Assembly (NCBI GenBank): GCA_033819885.1
Contig: JAQYUZ010000005.1
Location: 372,001-436,000, forward strand
DNA from: Microbotryomycetes sp. JL201
Lineage: Eukaryota > Basidiomycota > Microbotryomycetes
Length of the DNA stretch: 64,000 bases
Direction: 5' to 3'
In this document: positions 21,212 to 33,135 of the stretch, one piece after another
Numbering within the stretch: the stretch's first letter is position 1
Layout: each line of letters starts with the position of its first letter
Translations under genes and position numbers: made by a program
Notes under the pieces: model-generated
What the model was told of the DNA's origin: nothing
The model's input: the letters and a program-made list of their open reading frames with translations, nothing else
Databases searched by the model: none

Positions 21212-23187
21212 ATGGCAGATCGACGCACGTCACTCGCTCCTCAACAGCAAAAATTGCTGGCTTATATCTGTGAGCCATCTTTCAGCTCGTCTCCTGCTAC
21301 ATGCCTCTTGCGGCTTCGGCGGCACCTGCAGCTTGTCAGCCCGCGACAGCTCCAGGCTCTGCGCTCGCTGCATCAGTCTCTCATTCATGTTCTGCGGTGA
21401 CACAGTGACACGACATGAGTACGAGCAGCTGTCGAAGCACGTCGAAGCTGCGGCCGATCGCCTCGGCTTTCGACCGCTCCGCCTGCCGTTGCCGTCTCTA
21501 TCCCAGCGGGCCAACGCGCACGAGTTGTGAGCAGCCGTGACAGGATGTACAACATATGGCCCAGCTCTGATGCTCTCTGATTGTTTTTGCAGAAGTGACG
21601 AGGCTGTGATCTCGCGAGAAAGCACTCGCCTATTCGCGCTCGTTTATGCCGCAGCAGGAGTATATGAGGTGCTCGTTGCTTTGTTGCGCAAGAAAGGGTA
21701 AGTTTTGTACCGACCAGCGCGCATGGGAGCCCCGGCTGAAGGATGCTCGGACCAGCCTCGCCACCGCCTTGCGCGCCATCCTCTCGACATCAGCCATGAG
21801 ACTGGCATCGTTCGTTGCCTCGTTCTCTGCTATTTACCGCCTCTTGCTACCGCGGCTTGAGCAAGCTTTATCGCGCACCTCAAACAAGTTGCTCCGCCTG
21901 CCTGCCTTGCCACCGTTCGCAGCCGCACTATTCGCCTCGCCAACGATGCTGCTAGAAACTCGTGGTCAAAGACGTGTTACGTTGACCTTGTACGCTCTGA
22001 CAAGGGCCCTGCATGCCATCGTTGGAGTTTCAGAGCACAAGGGTTTGACTCCGCCAGAGCCAAAGTGGTGGTGGGGCGGACATCTAGTGTTTGCAGCTTC
22101 AAATGCTGTGCTCTTACACAGCTTTGTCTATGACAAGGTAGCGTTTCCCTCAGCCTATGGTTCTTTCATTATGCGATATTCGGGGGCGTACCTGCCATCG
22201 CGGCCACCGACTCTCGGCTTGCGTTCCCCGTGGCCGACCTCGAGACAGCTCGTTGACGCTGTCACTGCGGCATCGAGATCACATTACCCTGCATTTGCGA
22301 CGCCTCTGCTCCACGGCGCGAACGCATACAAAACTTTCGCCAGCACTGAAGCTTTGCGTCAAGTTTTGCCCGTTCTGGAGCACAAAGCTCATCCAGCCCA
22401 CGAGCGACTCACATGTGCGATTCTGCATCCAGAGGAGAGGGTGTGCTGGAAAGTTTTTGAAAGATTCGTTCTCGGCGAATTTGTCGGCGCAAGCAAGTTC
22501 TTTGGAGCTCTATCTCTGATCGGCATGCTTACAAGGTGGAAGAAGCTGATGAAGCGGTCGGTCGAGCCTTCATCGATACTCAGACGTGTCTGACCCGTGT
22601 TCTGCAGGCCTGAGGAAGCCATCTACAATGCAACGCTGTCAACTTTGTCATCTTCCGCATTCTTGTCCCTTGCGCTTGGAACAGCTTGGGGAACAATTTG
22701 CGCATTCCAACACTATCTACCGGGCAAGGTGCTGCCGACCAAGCGTTTTTATCTGCAAGGCTTCCTCGCTGGTCTCTGGGTCCTGCTCGTTCCAGCCTCT
22801 CGGCGTATCGATCTAGGCCTCTATTCTCTCAGAATTGCTCTACAGTGTGCTTGGGATGTGGCCGTATCGCGCGGCAGGGCTCGAAACATTCCGTGAGTCG
22901 CCTTAGGAAAACATTCCGGTTCAGCAGCTCGCTCATTTTGCCTGCTCAGTGGCGGAGAGTTACTGTACTTTTCTTTTGCGATGGGTGTACTTATGTCATG
23001 CCACGATGTGAGTTGTGTGGTGGATGCTCTCGAAAGCTCAGCTCATGCTTCCGCTCTTAGCGCAACCCCTCCTTCCTTCAGTCGCGCTTGGTCAAGGCAA
23101 GCTTGCGCCGCATCGGTGGGCCTACGAAAGTTGATCGGGCAAGACAACAGAGGGAAGCGAGCCAAGACATTGACGAGGATTATTGAT
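21212..23187 (+). CDS. TMEM135-like multi-pass membrane protein
   Basis: Similar to TMEM135, which acts in peroxisomes/mitochondria and lipid handling in animals; the fungal role is unknown. Supported exons carry ESTRLFALVYAAAGVYEVLV, then at 21.8-22.5 kb GHLVFAASNAVLLHSFVYD and SFIMRYSGAYLPSRPP, and the cysteine-containing block LTCAILHPEERVCWKVFERF. An intron with donor in ACAAG|GTGGAAG leads to PEEAIYNATLSTLSSSAFLS, LPGKVLPTKRFYLQGFLAGL and, after two more introns, GGELLYFSFAMGVLMSCHD and a basic tail ending QDIDEDY with TGA at 23185-23187. The hydrophobic segments fit a Tim17-like/TMEM135 fold. The start at 21212 (MADRRTSLAPQQQ) is the best ATG, but the exon join near 21.4 kb is unresolved. 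Confidence 0.72.
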
Positions 23188-23249
23188 TTTCATTTTGCAA
23201 TACCGAAGCTTTCGCTCAGACCACGCTGTCGAGCCACAATCGCACTCAC

Positions 23250-24712
23250 ATGAGCAGCAGACTTCCGGATCGCGTCCTGCATAGCATTCTTCTGGCTTTG
23301 GTCAGCGAACACGCGCGTGCTCAGCATCAGAAACCGCACGGTGGCGATTATGTCAAGTGGACCAGCAATGAGTGTCTCGTTGGAATCGTAACTGTTTGCA
23401 AAAATTGGTATCACCAAGGTTAGCCTCGACCGAGTTCCTGAAGTAAACACGCCATTCCAGGTGGGCTGACCGAGCACGTCGATTGCTGACCAGTCACGCG
23501 AGCGCTGTACGAGTCTGTTAGCCTGACGACCGGAGACAAGGCAACCCAATTTCAACGTACGATACAATACTCTGTCGGTCACGCTCAAATGGTCAAATAC
23601 CTCGTTGTTGGACAGCTCGATCGAGAGCAGTCTCCCGAAGAGGATGGACTGCCGGAGGCTTCAGAGACCCTCGTTGAGATTATCGAGGCTTGTCAGAAGC
23701 TGACCCATCTTCAGGTCCGCTGTCTGTACTACAGGGCTCGGAGCAGATTGCTGGCGGCGCTGGAATTGAAGCAATTGACAGCTCTCGTTCTCGGTCCGCC
23801 CCTCACCCTCCTTGAACCAAACTGGAGCACGGGACTCTTCTTGGCTGACGACATAGAGTACGCTTCAACCGTGTCGGACGTGCTCGAAATCAAGCTCAAT
23901 TGTCCGACGCAGAGCGACGAACCTGGCAGAATTAGCAAAACTCCAAACTTTGTCGACTTGCGGCTCAAAACTTTGAGCGTGGTGGCCGACTTGTCGGACA
24001 AGTCACTTTGTGCTCTTCTCAAAGCGTGCGTGCGTCTTCGACGATTGAATGTCTACGTGGAGCGAGCATTGCCACAAAGAGAGCAAGTCGATCACTTTCG
24101 ATTATGCCATTGATCGTGAGCTGACAGTGACTTTACCTCTGAATCAGACTCGGAGCCGCTTTAGCCTCTTCTGCTGCCAACTTTGCCGAAGTTTCGCTCA
24201 TCTCAAAGTCGGTCCGATCCTTTCGCCTAAAATCCCCAGCGGCTGACATGCTCGTCTGCAGTCCAACTCAAGAGCAGCTTGATCTCATCGACACCGAGGA
24301 CGAGACTGCTTTTGATTACATTATCAAGTCATGCGTCTCGCTCCGCCATTTGGTCGTGACTGCAACCGAAATTTCGCCTCGCTCGTTTTCTCGTTTGCCG
24401 CCTCTTCTCGAGACGGTGATTGTTCAGGCTTACAATCACAAAAGCTGCTTTAAATCCACTGGACAACTTCATAACATTTTCAAGGATCCCAGGACTCATT
24501 TCCACCGTTTGAAGAGGCTCGAAGTGCGTGACCTTGCATCTGCTTGGACGGAGAAGCAAATAACGGAACTTGAAAGGCTATGTCTGTTACGTGGCATAGA
24601 ATTTATTTTTGAGCCAGACACGGCATCTTCAATCTCGAGCGAGATCAGCGGGATTGGTAGTAGCGACAACAATTCAAATCCGTCCAGCTTGTCGAGATCC
24701 GGGAGTCGTTGA
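23250..24712 (+). CDS. Probable F-box/LRR-like protein
   Basis: The frame starts MSSRLPDRVLHSILLALVSE and reaches CLVGIVTVCKNWYHQ, the pattern of a fungal F-box (LPxxVLxxIL...VCKxW). An intron (donor CAAG|GTTAGC, acceptor gctgaccag) joins it to TRALYESVSL. The body has irregular leucine-rich segments (KYLVVGQLDRE, LTHLQVRCLYYR, KQLTALVLGPPL, LKTLSVVADLSD, SLRHLVVTATEIS, FHRLKRLEVRDL). The C-terminus is Ser-rich and ends SLSRSGSR. F-box proteins select substrates for SCF ubiquitin ligases, but no specific orthologue is recognised. Splicing between 24.05 and 24.25 kb is unresolved, with one or two introns needed. The annotation rests on fold pattern only. Confidence 0.5.
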
Positions 24713-24908
24713 TACGTGTCTTTTGCGCGCGCTTGTCACATATCTTTACTTTGTCGTTGTAATCAACACCGCAGTGAAAGCACAATGTCCGCCCCGTTTT
24801 TAATTTGGCCGCCCGAGGGAATTGACCGGTGGTCGGCCAGATTCGATTCGGCGCTCATACGCAAGGAGAGCTTGTGCTCGTCCTCCGCCCTGGTTCGACC
24901 ACTGTGCC

Positions 24909-27900
24909 ATGTCGGGATACCAGAAACTAGATGTAGAGGCGACGATTGAGTCGCTACCTTTGCTCGAAAAGGTCCGGCTGTTGACAGGGAGCGACTTTTG
25001 GCACACTCATGCGATCGACAAGGCCGGCATACCTCGTGTGCGATGCAGCGACGGTCCAAATGGCATCAGAGGAGTCAGATTCTTCAATGGGGTACCGGTG
25101 AGCTGCCGGCGGTGGCCAAAGTTTTCGTATTACATGCAAGCGTGACCTCATGAGGCGCCCCACAAGGCCAACTGTTTCCCAGCTAGCACAGGCTTGGGCG
25201 CGTCATTTGATCTCCAGCTGGCCGAACAAGTGGGTAAGGCTCTTGGTGATGAAGCAAGGGCCAAAGGCGTCCACATCGTACTTGGGCCCACGTGCAACAT
25301 GCAGCGATCGCCACTCGGAGGTCGTGGCTTCGAGTCGTTTGCAGAAGACCCATACTTGAGCGGAATGAGTGAGTGTGCACTCGCTTGTCGAGAACACAGC
25401 GCTGATCGGAATTCAAGTTACAAGCGCCTATGTCAACGGCCTTCAAAGCAAAGGGGTAGCAGCCTGCGTCAAACACTTTGTCGCCAACGACCAAGAAGTG
25501 AGCAGGCATTTGTATAAAATTCTCTGGCGACATTGCTCAATGCCGGTCCGTTGCGCAGACTGAGCGATTCTCGACCGACTCGGTCGTCGATGAACGCACT
25601 TTGCGAGAAATCTACCTCGAGCCGTTCAGGCTCGCAGTCAAACATAGCAAACCATGGACATTCATGTCGTCGTATAACAGGCTCAACGGAATCCACGTGT
25701 CCGAGGACAAACGAATGCTCGACGACGTACTGAGGAAAGATTGGGGCTGGAAAGGCATGATCATGTCAGACTGGACTGGCACGTACAGTACAGACACTGC
25801 TATCAAAGCTGGCCTAGATATCGAAATGCCTGGTCCGTCAATTCTTCGGGGTCCAGCCGTCATGCGTCAGATTCAATGCGGCAAGCTGTTTTTGTCAGAC
25901 ATCGACGATCGCGTCCGTAACGTAAGTCTTGGAGCAAGACAAGACACCGCTACTCCGATGAATTGATCGATCGGAGTAAAATGTGCAGATCCTGCATTTT
26001 GTTAATCGAGCTATCGACAGCGGGATTCCGTTCAACGCGGATGAAAAACCGATCGATACGGCCCAGTCTCGTGGGCTCTTACGTACGGCGGCTCAATGTG
26101 CCCATGTCTTGCTTAAAAACAATGACAACCTGCTACCTCTAAAAGTCGATGGTCGAACGGTAGCCGTCATCGGCGCCAATGCCCAGATCCCCGTGCCTTC
26201 TGGCGGACGCTCGGCCGCTTTGAGGTCGACGTATACGGTGTCTGCTTTGGAGGGCATCACGGCTGCTGCAGCGGAAGTAAACGCGTCGGTCAAATATGCC
26301 GCCGGACTTGGTCTCAGCGCCTTCAAGTACGTGCCTGTGTGTGACCAGAATATTCGGGACGCAAAAGTCGAGTTTTGGAAGGATAACCCGCTCGAAGATT
26401 GGTTCAACGACGCAGCGCGAACGACGCGCGATGCCGACTACTCAGAAGATGTCACATCGTCACTCGCTTTCATGATTGATGGCATCCCGTACGCCAAGCT
26501 TGGGTCCAATGCCTACTGTCAGTGGTCGGCTCTGTACACTGCGGAAGTGACCGGCGACCATCACGTCGGCCTCTGTTCCATGGGCTGCGCAACCGTTCTG
26601 ATCGACGGCAAAGTCGTACTTGGCAATGTGGACTCGCGACAACCCGGCGAAATTTTCTTTACTTCTGGCTCGACAGAAGAACGGGGGCTCGTGAGATTCG
26701 AAGCTGGAAAGACGTACAGCGTTCAGGTTCGACATTGGACGTTCCCAAACAGCATTTCTAGAGGTCCTTTTGCCGGTCGAGACTTGTCACCGGCTGCGCT
26801 GCGACTTGGCATATTTCCCGCGCAGTCGGACGAAGAGGCGCTCCATGAAGCCGTTGAGCTTGCCAAGAAGAGTGACGGTGAGCATTGAATGCCAAGCGAG
26901 CTCGGTCTGCTACTGAGCTTGATAATTCGGGCAGTGGCTATCGTCATTGTCGGAACAAATCAAGACTGGGAGACCGAGGGAAATGACCGCCGAGACATGA
27001 AGTGAGCTACATTTCTCTTTCTTTTACTTTCTTTGCCTCAAGTTCTTCTCGTTGAAAATCGCTTCCAGCTTGCCCGGAGCCAGTGACGACCTAGTCAGTG
27101 CAGTTCTGGCCGCAAACCCGCACACGGTCGTCGTGACACAGTCAGGCATGCCGGTTGCCATGCCCTGGATCGATGAAGCCGCAACTGTCATGCAGGCGTT
27201 CTTTGGCGGCAACGAACTTGGCAATGCGCTCGCCGATCTACTTTTTGGCAAGGTCAGCCCTAGTGGCAAACTGCCCGTGACATTTCCGTGAGTTTCGTGT
27301 TGGCCTTTGCTCCAAGCGTTTAGTTGAATGTTTTTTGTTTGTCCAGCGTGCGACTGCAAGACAATCCCTCGTATCATAGCTTTGGATTGACGACTCCTAC
27401 CCCAGGTCAAGTCGTCTACGGCGAGGCAAGAGTCGTTGTCTCACCTTTCCTTCCTGGATTTACACTGAATAAAGGAAAAATCTGCAGGGCGTCTTCATGG
27501 GTTACCGCCACTACGACAAGGTCGGAATTAACCCGTTGTTTCCATTCGGCTATGGGCTGTCATACTCCACATTCGAGTGCGGCAGTGTCCAGGTGTCCGA
27601 GCTGAGCGAACAAACGAGATTCAACGTGTCGTTCTGTATAAAAAACACTGGCAAAGTCGAAGGACAAGCAACCGGCTTGGTTTATGTGTCGGCAAGCGAC
27701 GTGGAAAAACACGTGTCGTCGCCCGTCAAAGAGCTGGCTGCATTCGACAAAGTTTCACTCAGACCTGGACAAGTTGAAAAAGTGTCTTTGGACGTTGACA
27801 GAAGAGCGCTATCATACTACGATGCGCGAACAAGTCGATGGACCGTCCAAGCTGGCAGGTACAAGATCATGGTTGGACATGATGCAACAGCTTTGACAGA

Positions 27901-27949
27901 GGAAGGATATGTGCTTGTCAGAAAGGCATTCACATGGGTTGGTTTGTAA
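24909..27949 (+). CDS. Glycoside hydrolase family 3 beta-glucosidase with PA14 domain
   Basis: Hydrolyses terminal beta-glucosyl residues. Starts [20 protein letters not shown] with [14 protein letters not shown] and [11 protein letters not shown]. The N-terminal GH3 barrel includes [34 protein letters not shown] and, in [15 protein letters not shown], the catalytic nucleophile Asp of SDW. A PA14 insertion spans roughly 26.35-26.75 kb ([30 protein letters not shown]), the layout of fungal GH3 enzymes with an inserted carbohydrate-binding module. The second GH3 domain has [20 protein letters not shown] and GLSYSTFE, and a fibronectin-like C-terminal domain follows. Exons are separated by short introns. 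No N-terminal signal peptide is visible, so an intracellular enzyme acting on imported beta-glucosides is likely. Confidence 0.94.
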
Positions 27950-28425
27950 AGCAATCGGAAAATTCGTAGCCCAAAAGGCGGTTTCACGAAGCATTTCAGA
28001 GGATAGATGAAATCGTTTGATGCGTGGTACGAGTATACTTTGAGCATGAATGCTGTGGCAAGAGCTGGAAACTGTGTGCCCGGCACCCGAGCTGTCCGGC
28101 CCGAGCTGTCAATGCGAGGGAAAAAGAGAAATTGACTGAAGCTAGCATGCAAGCACTGATCACAATCCGATGTAATTGCCTGCGAATTCGGTATGTCGGT
28201 AAAGCAGTTGCGCAAGTTGCTTGGCAAGTCTGCCATCAACCGTTCTTGACTCCGAGGTACCGGCACCTGCGACGCTATCAGCAGAGTCAAGATTACTCTC
28301 TACTTTCAACGCGCGCGAAGGACTGCGTGCTGTCTCGGACGCACAACTTTGAGTCTTGTGCTCTACTGCGGCCAAGTCGGGCTCGACGCGTTCGAGCTCG
28401 TGCGCGCTCTGTCGGGCGTGGCCAC
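27950..28425. promoter_or_regulatory. Intergenic region upstream of ERT1-like gene
   Basis: 475 bp between GH3 and the regulator gene. An in-frame open stretch runs upstream of the chosen start from 28024 but is basic and cysteine-rich with no homology, so it is treated as leader. Confidence 0.4.
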
Positions 28426-30733
28426 ATGAGCAATCAGTTCTTCACATCAAATCACAGCTTGCTGCCCGTGCCTACGCCGTCTGATCTCGCTGGTTACGCG
28501 CACACAAACAACGTGGGGCAACGAAGCACGAGCTCAGCTGCGGTCGACTACACGGACAATACTGGGACTACAGCGGATTCAACGTCGTTCTCTGCTCTGC
28601 CGGAATTTGACCTTGACGAGTCGCCATCAGAAGTTGGATCGGCAGCTGGCGACTCGGCCCAGCAGCGGCAGCAACAGCACGGATCTCATCGTCCGAGAAA
28701 GCGATTCAAGACGAGTGACAGGGGCAGCACGACACCTGGTGCACTCACAGACATGGAAAACTCGTCGACGCCAAAGTCATCTTCAGCTCAGCCTCGCAAA
28801 TCTTCGACCGGGTCCGCCAAGGCCAGTGGAGGATCAAAATCTGCAAAGGGCAAAGCAAAAGCTTTGGACGCTGCCAGTGACGCCGGGACAGCAAGCGACA
28901 GCAGAAAAGGCACGCCGAAGCCGAGACAGAAGAAATCGGGCGAAAAGAAGAAGAAGGCCGGCCGGGCGTGTGCGGCGTGTCAGAAGGCACACTTGACATG
29001 CGACGATGGCGAGTCAAGCAAATGGCGAGTATCCACAGAGCTGCATTGACATCCTGCGTCAATAGCTCGACCTTGTGCCCGATGTGTCAAGAAAGGCTGT
29101 CCAGAGACCTGCCACGACGGCGCACGAAAGAAAGCCAAGTATCTCATGGAGGTGCCGGACGAACGTCAGTAAAGCCTCAGGTTCTCTGGAGACTCAATTG
29201 ACACGTGATACATCGCAGTGCTCGATCGTGGTCGGATGCCACCTCCGTCAGAAGTATATCAGCCGCAGGAGCCGTCACCATTAATGTCGGATCAAGCGAA
29301 TGGTGTGATCGGACAGGCATGCATTCATAGCGAATCAATACTAACTCTGCAACGTTGCAGATTCCCCGGGAACCGCCGCACAAGAGCCGGCTCAACAGAC
29401 TTTTTCGTTCGACACAATGCCTTTCTCGTACGATGCCACGTTTGGCAATGAATTTGGGTCCGAGGCAGCGAATCTGGAGTACGCCATTCTTAGCACCATG
29501 CTCAACGGCAACGGCTTTTCGCTCGACAACTTTGGACAGCAAGCGCAAGGCGCCAGTGATCCGCGATTGACGGGCACGGCCAACGCCAGCACCATGCTCG
29601 TTAATTCACCTCTGGGCAACCCGATCAACCTGACGAACACGTCTCTCGCACCACCTGTCAATGGTTACCCAGCTGCATCAACGAGCTCGTTCCGAGCTGG
29701 ACCGTCCACGCAAACTTCACCAATGGACACGAATGTGTACGGCATGTCACCTCGGTTACAAGACACTGTGCAAAACTTGTTTGCGCCACCGACGTCCAAG
29801 CCTACGGGCCAAGCGGCCAACGCGACCAGCGACATGTTTGGCAGCAATCTAGACCAATTTGTCTCGAGCGGAACGGGCGGAACGGCTGCGAGTGCCAAAC
29901 CGCGTGCTGTCAACGGCAGCCTGACGGTCGAAGAAGCCTACAGCATTACCAAGCCTTACAACTACGCGCAGTCGTATCACTATCTTATCAAGCACCTCAA
30001 GTCTCGGTGCGTTCGTGTCGACATAAACAGGGAGTGAGGTCCGCTGATGCGTTCTCGATTCACCAGCTTCGAGAAAAATGATATCTTGCGCATCATCCGA
30101 GCGTTGGCGACCATCAGGCCAAGTTTGATTGCGCTACAAATGCCATTGTCGGAGGAGGACGAGGTCCGTTGCGAACGAGTCCGAGGTCGCGACTAAGACT
30201 GATCGCTTTGGCTCGCAGGTATTTGTCGAGCGCACATTTCAGAGGACGCTTGTTGAACTCAACAAGCTCATAAGCTTTTCGGGCACGCCGACTGTTGTTT
30301 GGCGCCGGACTGGCGAAATTTGCCTTGTCGGCACGGAGTTTTGCTTGTTGACGGGTTGGAAGCGTGAAGACTTGCTAGGCAAGAAATACATCTTCGAGGT
30401 CAGTGTGCTCATTTGTGGATTTCAACAATACGCTAATGTAGCAGAGTTTCAACCCACTAGTTGCTCGATACGGCTTCAGTTGTCGATCTGTACGAGGCGT
30501 TTGCGAAACACGCTTTCGAGTCGACGAGTTCGAGCGTGACGATGCAATGCGTTGTACTTGGTCCGACAGGGCGGCCTGTTCCTTGCGCGTTTTGCTTCTC
30601 GATTAGGAGGTGAGCGACGATCTGAACGTGTCTGTCATTCTTTTCAGCTGATCTTGGCCTTTGCGCCCTCGCCAGGGACTTGTTTTCGTGTCCATCGCTT
30701 GTCGTTGGGTCATTCTTGCCTATTTTGACATGA
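28426..30733 (+). CDS. ERT1: Zn2Cys6/PAS transcription factor, ERT1/AcuK type
   Basis: Regulator of the switch to gluconeogenic and non-fermentable carbon in fungi, acting in the nucleus. The start [20 protein letters not shown] heads a disordered region rich in Ser, Ala and Lys. The zinc cluster follows: [11 protein letters not shown] in one exon and [13 protein letters not shown] in the next, then [11 protein letters not shown], a block characteristic of ERT1/AcuK. The middle has a Q/S/T-rich activation-like region. Exons at 29.9-30.7 kb give [30 protein letters not shown], and the PAS-like [17 protein letters not shown] with [18 protein letters not shown]. The final exon gives [18 protein letters not shown], a conserved end. 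The intron inside the zinc cluster (29009-29065) uses a GC donor. Start choice within a longer open frame is by position and composition. Confidence 0.9.
29009..29065 (+). other. GC-AG intron inside the ERT1 zinc cluster
   Basis: 57-nt intron, donor GATG|GCGAGT, acceptor gtcaatag. It joins LTCDD to [11 protein letters not shown] in the right phase, keeping all six zinc-cluster cysteines at standard spacing. No GT donor nearby keeps this frame. Confidence 0.75.
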
Positions 30734-30973
30734 AAAAGGAGGAATGATTTGGCAGAGCATGATCAGCTTTGTCCGACTTGTCTTGTGTGTGTGCAGTGTG
30801 GAAAGTGTTGTGCATTGTAGTCTCTAGACAACGAAATGGCTGCGGATAGCGCGCCCCCGTCGACGCGCCTCGTCGCGCGCCTCGCGACTTGACCAACCAC
30901 GCGGCCCATCCCGTGCTTTCTTGTTCGACTGATCCCACCCGACCAGTTTGACTCAGATCCAACTCGTGCAATC

Positions 30974-32076
30974 ATGTCGATGGAACCGCAAGCCTTGATG
31001 CAGCGTCTGCCCGAGGCGATTCAAACATTCAAGGTCCGTGCGCACTCCTGTTCCCATCTCGCTTGTATTTGGACGCAGCAAAGTACGAAGAGGACAATAC
31101 ACTCGCTTTTGGTACGAGACTGGGTTACCCCGGAGACTGCCGGGATGGACCAGCTGGGAGGCGAGATTCGCAAGATGCTCAGTGAAGCAGCTTATGGTCG
31201 AACAAGTTCATGTCGTCCACCCTGTTGTTGCTATCATGACCACACTTGGGAACAGAGTCACAAGCGAACTAGGTTCGAGCTGGACACGTACTGACGCGTA
31301 ACCTCTCGACGATGGTAGCAGGAACGGTTATCGAGCTTGAGGTCACCCCAAGAAGTCAGTGCATACACGACCATACATGTCTAGCAAGACACTGATCTGG
31401 GTCTGCTCGCTTCTTCGTCGCCGTTGCGTACGGTTAAACAGTTCTTTGATATGCAAAGGGTTTCGAGACCAGCAGACTTTAACGCAGCAACGCAACGGGT
31501 CAATTACAACGTCAAATACTATTCGTGAGTTGCATTCAGAATCTCTTGACTGCATCCGTTTTCCGCGTATCCTCGAAGCACCTGCGTCCGATAGCTCACA
31601 TGGTCTTTGCTGTGCACAGTGGCAACTACATCTTCCTGATCCTTCTGCTCGCCGTCTACTCTCTCTTGACAAATCCTTTGTTGCTGATCGCGATCGGCTT
31701 CCTGGCTGGTGGATTCATCGCCATCACAAAGTACATTACGGAAGACGTTCAATTTGGCTCGACGGTCGTGACCCAACGTAATCTGTACACTGCTTTGTTG
31801 ATTTTGGGACTGCCTATGCTGTGGTTTGCAGGTCAGTGCGCTCAAACTGAGACATGGTGCAACGCTGACGAGCAGCAATGGTACTTGTTAAACTCAGCTC
31901 CAATCGCTACGGCAAGTTTTCTGCGAGCATAATCTTCGCGCGAAGCACGTGCTGACCAGTACACTCCACTGCAGCTCATGTGGTTGATTGGCTCGTCGGC
32001 TGTGTTGATCATCGGTCACGCGGCGCTGATCGAACCTGGGGTCGAATCCGAGTACGGCAGCGTGCAGACAGTGTAA
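30974..32076 (+). CDS. PRA1/Yip3-family Rab-interacting membrane protein
   Basis: Prenylated-Rab acceptor family, ER/Golgi membrane proteins that help Rab GTPases move between membrane and GDI. The start MSMEPQALMQRLPEAIQTFK is followed by small exons, with FFDMQRVSRPADFNAATQ and RVNYNVKYYS (family consensus F...SRP......RV..N...F..NY). The membrane part is GNYIFLILLLAVYSLLTNPL, LLIAIGFLAGGF, LYTALLILGLPMLWFAG and MWLIGSSAVLIIGHAAL, the two bipartite hydrophobic hairpins expected. It ends EYGSVQTV with TAA at 32074-32076. Total length is about 180-200 residues. Which yeast or mammalian paralogue is closest cannot be judged. It is convergent with PSMG4. Confidence 0.86.
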
Positions 32077-32308
32077 TGGATTGTCTTGGCTTGCTGCGGC
32101 ATGGACAAAGGGAATGTATCTCTTTGAGCGAGCGGGCTTTCTTCAGAGGTCTCAGCAGGCTGCGCTTCGCGAATTTTTACCATAGATAATCGTTTTGCCT
32201 TGAAACTATGTATTCACTGCATTCCATCCGTCTTGTTTCTCTCCATGATGCTACAACAACAATTCTTTTGCCTTTTGTTTGTCGGGGATTCGGGCAAAAC
32301 CGAGCCGG

Positions 32309-32944
32309 TCAAACACGACTTTCCGTTTCCGCGTCGTATTTGTGCTCTTTGAAAAGTTGGTCGAGTGCTTTGACGAGAGCTTTCTCGACCGACGGCAAAG
32401 CCCAGTCCTGAGACTGACCCGGTCTCGACGCACTTGACAGATCGAGCGAGAGGTAGATTTGTTGTTTATATCGACGGGCTGCTCGTGGCAAATCAACGAT
32501 TTAAAATGGATTTGGGCAAGTCAGTGACGGGGTTCTCTTTGACGGCTAGCCTACTGAAATTTGCCTAATTTCGCTGCGAGTCCAAGCGAGAGAGTGTTGG
32601 CGGTTGAGCTCGCGTTTGCAGACAAGCTAGTTGCTGCAGCAGGTTGCGTATGTAATGACGCTGTCGTCTCCCTTCGCTGTATTCGAAAGGTTCCAACTTG
32701 TCAGCAAACATGATCGGACAGCGCGACCAGCAGAAAGGAGAATGTAGCTCGTGTCTAGACTGACCGGCATGGCGCAGCTCCAGTCTTGGCTGATTGCAAT
32801 GCCTTGCTCTGGTGCGCCAACATTGACAAACGCGCAGTCGCGCATCAACGTCACGTGCGCAACAAAGGGCGGCAGCTGCTCGTGCGCGTCAATGTCGAGC
32901 CAGACGGTCTGCACGGCGATGCGAGGTTGAGCTGTCGGATCCAT
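32309..32944 (-). CDS. PSMG4: Proteasome assembly chaperone 4 (PSMG4/PAC4-like)
   Basis: Small chaperone that with PSMG3 helps build the proteasome alpha-ring. Three exons: exon 1 has PPFVAHVTLMRDCAFVNVG and IAISQDWSCAMPV, matching human PSMG4 VHFHVMRLTDSLFLWVG and LAVAM...IPV. Exon 2 gives TSLSANASSTANTLSLGLAA. Exon 3 gives RRYKQQIYLSLDLSSAS and LVKALDQLFKEH (human LARKTNKQVFVSYNL and ENRIKEEM). The exon 2-3 intron (32478-32564) starts with GC: only that join gives KLARRYKQQ, equal to human RLARKTNKQ. The length of about 135-150 residues fits. The gene is head to head with RPC34 across 191 bp. Similarity is moderate but spans the whole protein. Confidence 0.75.
32478..32564 (-). other. GC-AG intron in PSMG4
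   Basis: 87-nt intron on the minus strand, donor AAATTAG|GCAAAT, acceptor cacgagcag. It joins GLAAKL to ARRYKQQ in phase; the next GT downstream gives a different frame and loses the conserved LAR block. Confidence 0.65.
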
Positions 32945-33135
32945 TGAGTGCGTCTGAGCTCGTTTGCTGGCAAAGCGTCGACGTCCGAGCCGTCAAAAGG
33001 CAAAAGTCGCCGAGTCGCTCAGGCCTCGGGCACATTTCTTTTCCGCCTCACGCTCTTGCAGCGGTCAGCCCAACACCGGCCCGTCCACCTTGAATCTGAT
33101 TGTCGACTGTTTTTCGAGGCGGTCTTTGGCCGGAG
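32945..33135. promoter_or_regulatory. Short bidirectional promoter, PSMG4 / RPC34
   Basis: Only 191 bp lie between the start codons of a proteasome chaperone gene and an RNA polymerase III subunit gene, so core promoter elements must be shared or interleaved. Confidence 0.5.

Noticed and set aside
28024-28425. N-terminal extension of the ERT1-like protein
   Set aside because: The extension is basic and Cys-rich with no homology; the internal Met at 28426 begins typical sequence.
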